A stretch of DNA of 64,000 nucleotides, from NCBI GenBank assembly GCA_944325865.1, contig CALVBS010000004.1, positions 186,001-250,000 of the forward strand, read 5' to 3'. The position numbers and the translations under genes were made by a program. The DNA is from Candidatus Gastranaerophilales bacterium. GTDB taxonomy: Bacteria; Cyanobacteriota; Vampirovibrionia; Gastranaerophilales; Gastranaerophilaceae. Shown one piece after another: positions 58,410 through 64,000 of the stretch. The notes under the pieces were generated by a model, which was not told the origin of the DNA, did no database searches, and was given only the letters and a program-made list of their open reading frames with translations. Position 1 is the stretch's first letter, and each line of letters opens with the position of its first letter.

Positions 58410-61061
58410 TTAAGATTTCAATGAGGTTATTAACTCATTGATTGCACTCTCCTGAATTTCGATTTCAGCAATTCTTTCTTTTGTTTGCTGAATCAATTCT
58501 TTCGGGGCATTGGCGACAAATTTAGGGTTATTGATACGACCTTCCAAAGATCTTTTCTCTCCCGTTAATTTGTCAAGCTTTTTCTGTTGACGCTTAATTT
58601 CCTCATTAAAATCAATAAGATTTTCAAGCGACAACACTATTTTTGAAGCGGAAACAACTGCTGTTGCCGTTTTTTGAGGTACAGGGGCATTTACATCCGC
58701 ATATGTAATATTTTCCACTCTTGCAAGTCTTTTTATATAAGATTCTATAGCTTCAAATACCGGTTTTTCATCTTCAGCAGCCCTGATTTCAATATCCATT
58801 TTCAATGAAGTTGAAATATTGAAACTTTGTCTTACATTACGTAACGATTTAATAGTTTCGAAAACGAGTTCCATTTCTCTTGCTTCTTTCGGAAAAGCAA
58901 GTTTTTCTGAATATACAGGAAAATCTGCAACAATAATAGCAGGGAACTCACTATTTTTAGGGATTAACTGCCATACACGCTCTGTAATATGCGGCATAAT
59001 CGGATGAAGCATTCTCAATGACATATCAAGAACATATCGCAATACCCGCTGAGTATTAAGTTTTAATGCAGCATCCTGAAGCTGAATTTTCGCAATTTCT
59101 ACATACCAGTCGCAATATGAATTCCAGAAGAAATCATATAAAACATGAGCCGTTTCACCTATTCTGAAGGTTTCAATGTTTTCATTAATTTCCTTAGCAG
59201 TAGAATTCAACTTATCAAGAATCCATTTATCCGCAATGGTTAACTTATCAAAATCAATGTCACTGTTATCGACTCCATCGAGATTCATAAGAACAAATCT
59301 GGAAGCATTCCAAATTTTGTTAGCAAAATTTCTTCCGTATTCAAATCTTTCTTCGCTCATCTTGATATCTTGACCGCCGTATGTACAGAGAGATGTCATT
59401 GTGAATCTCAAAGCATCTGAACCGTACTTGTCAATAACTTTAACAGGATCAATAGTATTGCCTTTAGACTTAGACATTTTCTGGCCTTTTTCATCTCTGA
59501 TGAGTCCGTGGATATAAACTGTTGAGAAAGGAGCTTTTCCTGTAAATTCCAGTCCCATCGTAATCATTCTTGCAACCCAGAAGAAAATAATATCAAATCC
59601 TGTAACAAGAGTTGTTGTCGGATAGAATTTTTTAAAGTCTTCACTCTCGGTATTAGGCCAGCCCATAGTTGAAAATGGCCACAACCCTGATGAAAACCAC
59701 GTATCAAGGACATCAGGATCCTGTGTATAATTTTCCGGATCAGGATTTTCTCTTGCAACAACCATCTCACCTGTTTTGTTATGGTAGTATGCCGGAATTT
59801 GATGTCCCCACCATAACTGACGGGAAATACACCAATCACGAATATTTTCCATCCAATTCAGATAATTCTTTTCCCATCTTTCGGGAACAAATTTTATTCT
59901 TCCGTCTTTAACAGCAGCAATAGCCTCTTTTGCAAGCGGTTCCATTTTTACAAACCACTGTTCTGAAAGAAGCGGTTCAATAGTTGTTCCGCAACGCTGA
60001 CATTTACCGACATTGTGTTCATGGTCACGGGTTCTTAATAAGAAATTGTTATAAGAAAGCATTCCTATAATTTTTTCTCTGGCAGCATATCTATCGAGAC
60101 CGTGGAGTTCTTGAGGGACTTCACCGCAGGCCTTCATTTTACCTTCACCGTCAATAACCCAGATAGGTTTCAGATTATGTCGTTTGCCGACTTCAAAGTC
60201 GTTCGGATCATGTGCCGGAGTAATCTTAACAGCACCGGTTCCGAAGTTTCTGTCAACATATTCATCAGCGATAATAGGGATTTCTCTGCCTGAAAGCGGA
60301 ATTATAACAGTTTTTCCTACCAATTCTGAATATTTATGGTCTTCCGGATGAACCGCAATCGCAACATCTCCAAAAATTGTTTCAGGGCGTGTTGTTGCAA
60401 CAATAATCGCTCCTGATTCACCTTTAACAGGATAAGAGATTTCCCACATATGCCCCTGCTCTGTTGCATATTCGGTTTCAACATCCGAAATTGCTGACTG
60501 ACAGCGAGGACACCAGTTTACAATATATTTACCCTTATAAATCAAACCTTTTTCATAAAGTCTTACAAAAACTTCTTTAACTGCATCAGAACAGCCTTTA
60601 TCAAAAGTAAATCTTTCTCTTGTTCTGTCAAACGAAGCACCTAAACGCTTACACTGGTCAAGAATTGCCGATTTATGCTCATTAGCCCAGGCCCATGTTT
60701 CTTCAAGAAATTTTTCTCTGCCCAAATCATAACGGGACAAGCCTTTTTCCCGAAGTTTTTTTTCAACTACATTTTGAGTTGCAATACCTGCATGATCAGT
60801 TCCCGGGAGCCACAAAGTTTCATAGCCGCTCATCCTGTGGTAACGGGTCAGTATATCCTGCAGGGTTTCATCGAGAGCGTGCCCCATATGGAGAACACCG
60901 GTAACATTCGGCGGAGGTATAACAATGGAATACGGCGGCTTTTTACTTTTTGCATCTGCTTTAAAAAAGCCTCCTTCTTCCCAGAATCTATACATCTCAT
61001 CTTCGGTAGCTTTGGGGTCATAAACTGTAGGTAAATCTTCAATCTTCGTTGACGTCATCAT
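58410..61061 (-). CDS. valS: Valyl-tRNA synthetase
   Basis: Charges tRNA-Val. The 883-residue class I synthetase has the HIGH motif as HMGH (PPNVTGVLHMGHALDETLQD, about 50-69), an editing domain, KMSKS in GQKMSKSKGNTIDP (near 527), the anticodon-binding domain with LWSSYC-like FFWNSYCDWYVEIAK, and a C-terminal coiled-coil arm (IKRQQKKLDKLTGEKRSLEG) characteristic of ValS. GAGGGA lies before the double ATG (61061 or 61058). Monocistronic; no T-box leader is evident upstream. Confidence 0.97.
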   Translation of the reverse strand: MMTSTKIEDLPTVYDPKATEDEMYRFWEEGGFFKADAKSKKPPYSIVIPPPNVTGVLHMGHALDETLQDILTRYHRMSGYETLWLPGTDHAGIATQNVVEKKLREKGLSRYDLGREKFLEETWAWANEHKSAILDQCKRLGASFDRTRERFTFDKGCSDAVKEVFVRLYEKGLIYKGKYIVNWCPRCQSAISDVETEYATEQGHMWEISYPVKGESGAIIVATTRPETIFGDVAIAVHPEDHKYSELVGKTVIIPLSGREIPIIADEYVDRNFGTGAVKITPAHDPNDFEVGKRHNLKPIWVIDGEGKMKACGEVPQELHGLDRYAAREKIIGMLSYNNFLLRTRDHEHNVGKCQRCGTTIEPLLSEQWFVKMEPLAKEAIAAVKDGRIKFVPERWEKNYLNWMENIRDWCISRQLWWGHQIPAYYHNKTGEMVVARENPDPENYTQDPDVLDTWFSSGLWPFSTMGWPNTESEDFKKFYPTTTLVTGFDIIFFWVARMITMGLEFTGKAPFSTVYIHGLIRDEKGQKMSKSKGNTIDPVKVIDKYGSDALRFTMTSLCTYGGQDIKMSEERFEYGRNFANKIWNASRFVLMNLDGVDNSDIDFDKLTIADKWILDKLNSTAKEINENIETFRIGETAHVLYDFFWNSYCDWYVEIAKIQLQDAALKLNTQRVLRYVLDMSLRMLHPIMPHITERVWQLIPKNSEFPAIIVADFPVYSEKLAFPKEAREMELVFETIKSLRNVRQSFNISTSLKMDIEIRAAEDEKPVFEAIESYIKRLARVENITYADVNAPVPQKTATAVVSASKIVLSLENLIDFNEEIKRQQKKLDKLTGEKRSLEGRINNPKFVANAPKELIQQTKERIAEIEIQESAINELITSLKS

Positions 61062-61140
61062 AAAAAATCCCTCTTATTTTTATCGTATAACATAAAGATA
61101 ACACAAAAAAACTTTTAAAACACAAAAATAAAAGCGTTAT

Positions 61141-61362
61141 CTACTTTTTTTCCTCTAAAAGTCTGCAAATATCAATATTCAAAGCATTTGCAAGTTTATT
61201 CAGAGTTTTTATGGTTATATTTTGCTTTCCGTTTTCAATTTTACCTATATATTTTTCATGAACATCTATAAGTTCAGCAAGCTGAGCCTGCGTTAACCGT
61301 TTTATTGTACGTTCAACCCGTACATTCAATGCAATTCTGGAAAATAATTCGTTATCATTCAT
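61141..61362 (-). CDS. XRE-family HTH regulator
   Basis: A 73-residue protein consisting of one helix-turn-helix domain: RVERTIKRLTQAQLAELIDV, HEKYIGKIENGKQNITIKTL (recognition helix) and NKLANALNIDICRLLEE. It diverges from the truncated prepilin gene; the 118-bp gap contains a perfect palindrome overlapping a near-consensus promoter, a likely operator. No clear ribosome site was seen before the ATG. It may also autoregulate. Confidence 0.87.
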   Translation of the reverse strand: MNDNELFSRIALNVRVERTIKRLTQAQLAELIDVHEKYIGKIENGKQNITIKTLNKLANALNIDICRLLEEKK

Positions 61363-61398
61363 ATGTTAATGATATGAGTATTTTATTGCTCTATAAAC

Positions 61399-61433
61399 AA
61401 TATATAATACTATATAAAGTAGTATTATATATT
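61399..61433. promoter_or_regulatory. Palindromic operator candidate
   Basis: A perfect 14-bp inverted repeat, AATATATAATACTA (61399-61412) and TAGTATTATATATT (61420-61433), with a 7-bp spacer. It ends on the -35 box of the next promoter. Its place between a divergent XRE repressor and its neighbour fits an operator; because it is AT-only apart from two C/G pairs, chance cannot be excluded. Confidence 0.6.
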
Positions 61434-61460
61434 GACTTAATATTTATATAATGATATTAT
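61432..61460 (+). promoter_or_regulatory. Near-consensus sigma-70 promoter
   Basis: TTGACT (61432-61437), 17-bp spacer, TATTAT (61455-61460), 20 bp before the truncated prepilin ATG. One of the best promoter matches in the window. Confidence 0.65.
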
Positions 61461-61480
61461 TTGTCTAAAAAGGAGAAACT

Positions 61481-61687
61481 ATGAAAAAATTTTCAATATA
61501 CACATCAGGATTAGACAAAAATGCTTTTACATTAGCAGAAGTTTTAATTACTCTGGGAATAATAGGTATAGTAGCTGCTATGACCCAAAACACATCCTGT
61601 GCATATTATGCATTAACAGATACTCATCCTACCAAACCAGGGAAAAATTACTGGCAGGATTTTCTTGGTGAAGTTTACAGCAGATAG
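61481..61687 (+). pseudogene. Truncated prepilin-like gene
   Basis: The 68-residue product keeps an intact prepilin N-terminus: a 15-residue leader, the cleavage site NA-FTLAEV, and the helix FTLAEVLITLGIIGIVAAMT. It departs from the pilin pattern just after that point (the intact paralogue continues LPTL) and stops after 30 unrelated residues, so the globular pilin domain is missing. AAGGAG and a strong promoter precede it, so it may be expressed. Either a decayed pilin or a purposely short one; the residue before the cut is Ala, not the usual Gly. Confidence 0.65.
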
Positions 61688-61689
61688 AA

Positions 61690-62328
61690 TTAGTATTTCT
61701 TTTGCCAGCCGTTTTCCATAATTTCAAAAGCATAGTTGTAATCTTCATCGGTACCGCTGCCATTTAGTGAGGAGTCTGTATATCGGACGATTTTACCCTT
61801 CCCGTTAACTGCCCATGCAAAAACATCATTTCCGAGCCGGCCCGGCTTTTTCTTTCCGTTGACATCAAAAAATACTGAAAAATTACCTTCATTAACATCA
61901 AAGAAAACTGTTACTCCATTATTTAAAACAAAACTTTTTAAGGCCCAGCTACGATATTGTGCCTCTGTAATTTTTTGTTCGGTACCGTCGTATGTATATA
62001 CTGGAAAGGCAAAACAGGTAGTGTCACCCTCTCCGCAAACTTTTGTCATATTAAGTCGTTGTTTATAAAGATTTAACACTTGTTCAGATGAATCCTGATC
62101 GTTATTTTTTAATCCCCATACCTCAGGCTGTCCAAAGTCATAAATAAGTAAATTTGTAGCATTGGAAAATTCCGTATAAAACTTCTGCAATGCCGTAATA
62201 TTAGAACGTTCATCAAGCTTTTGTTGTAAAGTCGGCAATGTCATAGCCGCAACCACGCCAATAATACCAAGTGTTATTAATACTTCCGCTAATGTAAAGC
62301 CGTCAGATATACTTTTTAAAAATTTCAC
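61690..62328 (-). CDS. Type IV pilin-like protein (prepilin N-terminal methylation motif)
   Basis: A 212-residue pseudopilin/pilin. The start is GTG at 62328 with GGAG 5 bp upstream (a longer TTG start at 62346 is less likely), giving leader MKFLKSISDG and then FTLAEVLITLGIIGVVAAMT; the prepilin peptidase would cut after the Gly. The globular part has cysteines at VCGEGDTTCFAF and a beta-rich end (NVFAWAVNGKGKIVRYTDS-like) that resembles the C-terminal domain of cyanobacterial and melainabacterial pilins. It may be assembled by the PilM-PilN/PilO machinery at 33.6-35.9 kb. It converges on the truncated copy with 2 bp between. Confidence 0.87.
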   Translation of the reverse strand: MKFLKSISDGFTLAEVLITLGIIGVVAAMTLPTLQQKLDERSNITALQKFYTEFSNATNLLIYDFGQPEVWGLKNNDQDSSEQVLNLYKQRLNMTKVCGEGDTTCFAFPVYTYDGTEQKITEAQYRSWALKSFVLNNGVTVFFDVNEGNFSVFFDVNGKKKPGRLGNDVFAWAVNGKGKIVRYTDSSLNGSGTDEDYNYAFEIMENGWQKKY

Positions 62329-62400
62329 GCAATCTCCAATATCCAATAATTATATTTTAATTTTAACATTTTATGTTAGCTTTATCAAGATATAACAGCA

Positions 62401-63528
62401 TTATTTAAAGAGACGTGAATAATGTTCATTGTAAAAATCACCAAATCTGTCTTCTATAATGGCTACACGACACTGCTGTGAAAAATCTACAAGAAACTTA
62501 ATATTATGAATTGAAAGCAAGGTTGAGGCAGTAGCTTCCTGACAACGCCAGAGATGACGAATATATGCTCTGGAATGATTTTTACATGCATAACAGTTAC
62601 AACCTTCCACAAGAGGTTTATCATCATCCCAAAACTGTTTATTTTTGATATTTTTCTTTCCATCCCAGGTAAAGAATGAACCATGGCGGGCATTACGTGT
62701 CGGCAGAACACAATCAAACATATCAACGCCATATTTAATTCCGTCAAGTAAATCTTCCGGAGTTCCAACGCCCATAAGATAACGCGGCTTGTTTGCAGGC
62801 AGCAGCGGTGCCGTTAATTTTGTAAAATAATTTTTTATATCTGCAGGTTCTCCAACGCTGACTCCGCCTATGGCATAACCAACAGCATCATATGAAGATA
62901 TTACTCTGGCACTTTCTTTTCTCAAATCATCAAAAAAAGCACCCTGCACAATAGGAAATAAAGCCTGACGAGGGTTAGTTTTTGCTTTAAAGCATCTTTC
63001 AAGCCATCTGTGAGTTCGTTCCATTGCAGCCTTTGCAGTCTCATAATCACAAGGATAAGGGGCACACTCGTCAAATGCCATAATAATATCAGCACCTATA
63101 TCCTGCTGAATTTCCATTGAAACTTCCGGCGATATAAAATGTTTTTTACCATCCTTAGGATCTCTAAATTCAACACCATCCTCGGTAATTTTTCTCAAAT
63201 GTGCGAGAGAAAAGACCTGAAACCCTCCGGAATCAGTTAAAACCGGCTTATGCCAGTTCATCCAGCCATGGATTCCTCCAAACTGCTTGATTAACTTTGT
63301 ACCGGCACGCAGGTACAGGTGATATGAATTTGAAAGCATAATTTGAGCCCCCGTATCCATAATCTGATCGGATGTCAGGGTCTTCACTGCAGAATTAGTT
63401 CCTACCGGCATAAATATAGGCGTTTTTATAACTCCATGCGGAGTTGTAAAAACGCCTGCTCTTGCACCTGTTTGTTTACAGGTATGAATAAGTTCATATT
63501 TAAAGTTTTCGTGAGCATTATCACGCAT
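62401..63528 (-). CDS. tgt: Queuine/preQ1 tRNA-guanine transglycosylase
   Basis: Exchanges G34 for preQ1 in tRNAs for Asn, Asp, His and Tyr. Markers are SNSYHLYLRAG, TDSGGFQVFSL (active-site Asp), the second catalytic Asp in GVDMFDCVLPTRNARHG, FDECAPYP, and the zinc ligands CNCYACKNHSRAYIRH. The 375-residue length is normal. It overlaps ndk by 1 bp (TAATG-type), so the two are coupled. QueH at 12860 acts later in the same pathway. Confidence 0.97.
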   Translation of the reverse strand: MRDNAHENFKYELIHTCKQTGARAGVFTTPHGVIKTPIFMPVGTNSAVKTLTSDQIMDTGAQIMLSNSYHLYLRAGTKLIKQFGGIHGWMNWHKPVLTDSGGFQVFSLAHLRKITEDGVEFRDPKDGKKHFISPEVSMEIQQDIGADIIMAFDECAPYPCDYETAKAAMERTHRWLERCFKAKTNPRQALFPIVQGAFFDDLRKESARVISSYDAVGYAIGGVSVGEPADIKNYFTKLTAPLLPANKPRYLMGVGTPEDLLDGIKYGVDMFDCVLPTRNARHGSFFTWDGKKNIKNKQFWDDDKPLVEGCNCYACKNHSRAYIRHLWRCQEATASTLLSIHNIKFLVDFSQQCRVAIIEDRFGDFYNEHYSRLFK

Positions 63529-63998
63529 TATTCATCAACATCCTCTGTAACAAGTTCCAGCATATTTTTGTAATTTGGACAGAGTTCTTCAGGCTTAAAG
63601 TATATATTGATTTCTCTTTCAGCACTTTCAATACTATCAGAGCCATGAACCGTATTGTATTCTTTCAACTGTGCATAATCTGCTCTTATAGAACCTACAT
63701 CAGCTTCACAAGGATCCGTTAAGCCCAAAACGTGGCGAATACCCTGTACAGCTTTGTAACCCTGAAATACCATTGCAATAATAGGACCGCTTGTAATATA
63801 TTTTACAAGATTCGGATAAAAAGGTTTGCCAATATGTTCTTCATAATGTTTTGCCGCAATTTCTTCGGTTACCTGAAGCATTTTCATACCTATAAGCTTA
63901 TAGCCTTTTTTTTCAAAACGGCTTATAATTTCACCGACCAAACCTCTTTTAACACCGTCCGGTTTAATCGCAACAAATGTTCTCTCTTCTGTGTGCAT
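63528..63998 (-). CDS. ndk: Nucleoside diphosphate kinase
   Basis: Transfers phosphate from ATP to other nucleoside diphosphates through a phosphohistidine. Blocks are RTFVAIKPDGVKRGLVGEII at the start, KLIGMKML, GPIIAMVFQGYKAV, the GSIRADYA region, and the active-site NTVHGSDSIESAEREI. The 156-residue product is slightly longer than the usual 137-150, with a C-terminal acidic tail (LELVTEDVDE). The start lies 2 bp from the right edge, so the ribosome site cannot be seen. First of the ndk-tgt pair. Confidence 0.97.
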   Translation of the reverse strand: MHTEERTFVAIKPDGVKRGLVGEIISRFEKKGYKLIGMKMLQVTEEIAAKHYEEHIGKPFYPNLVKYITSGPIIAMVFQGYKAVQGIRHVLGLTDPCEADVGSIRADYAQLKEYNTVHGSDSIESAEREINIYFKPEELCPNYKNMLELVTEDVDE

Positions 63999-64000
63999 GT

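Noticed and set aside
1-64000. tRNA, rRNA, CRISPR arrays, insertion sequences, prophage or toxin-antitoxin modules
   Set aside because: No TpsiC-type GTTCGAATC with matching acceptor stem, no regularly spaced repeats, no transposase or integrase, and no phage structural genes were seen. The two XRE proteins lack an adjacent toxin-like partner.

Overview
The window is low-GC, gene-dense bacterial DNA from an organism with an outer membrane, type IV pilus genes and a flagellum. The gene content best fits a non-photosynthetic relative of Cyanobacteria (Vampirovibrionia/'Melainabacteria', order Gastranaerophilales). Supporting features are a VKOR-DsbA fusion, class III-like prepilins with the F-TLAEVLITLGIIG signature, a flagellar fliF-fliE pair, reverse rubrerythrin (an anaerobe enzyme), family-4 uracil-DNA glycosylase, and many unrecognised proteins with short N-terminal tails and Gly/Ala-rich segments. 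This placement is an inference from gene content; no rRNA is present to test it. I saw no tRNA, rRNA, CRISPR array, insertion sequence or prophage.

Layout. 1-1.6 kb: flagellar basal body (fliF cut by the left edge, fliE). 1.7-3.2 kb: dCMP deaminase and a glycosyltransferase. 3.3-7.3 kb: a cluster of unrecognised proteins next to the flagellar genes, including two homologous two-helix proteins, one carrying a three-repeat insert. 7.4-9.2 kb: a stand-alone, motif-degenerate PurH transformylase domain and reverse rubrerythrin. 9.2-16.4 kb: housekeeping genes (acyl-CoA synthetase, MiaB, QueH, VKOR-DsbA, an asparaginase II-type protein). 16.4-19.7 kb: two LysM cell-wall hydrolases without signal peptides. 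19.9-21.9 kb: rpsB-tsf behind a structured leader. 22-31.5 kb: small secreted or membrane unknowns, uvrA and folP.

31.6-42.7 kb: ComF, a radical SAM protein, a PilM-PilN fusion with PilO, nadA, rlmB, a primary-type sigma factor, ispH and a four-domain S1 protein. 42.7-46.9 kb: a 962-residue unknown and a 377-residue unknown. 47-50 kb: class II aldolase, an unusual DnaJ, and about 950 bp of repeat-rich intergenic DNA. 50.3-55.6 kb: UDG, then a complete MarR-regulated EmrAB-TolC-type efflux module. 55.7-64 kb: an unknown with a DNA-level tandem repeat, a second S1 protein, valS, an XRE regulator facing a truncated prepilin with a palindromic operator, an intact prepilin, tgt and ndk.

The best candidates for undescribed biology are: the flagellum-adjacent two-helix family (3.37-6.6 kb); the degenerate PurH-like enzyme; the signal-less LysM hydrolases and the related glycine-rich N-tail proteins; the structured element before rpsB; the composite repeat array at 49.6-50.3 kb; and the XRE/palindrome/truncated-prepilin arrangement at 61.1-61.7 kb.
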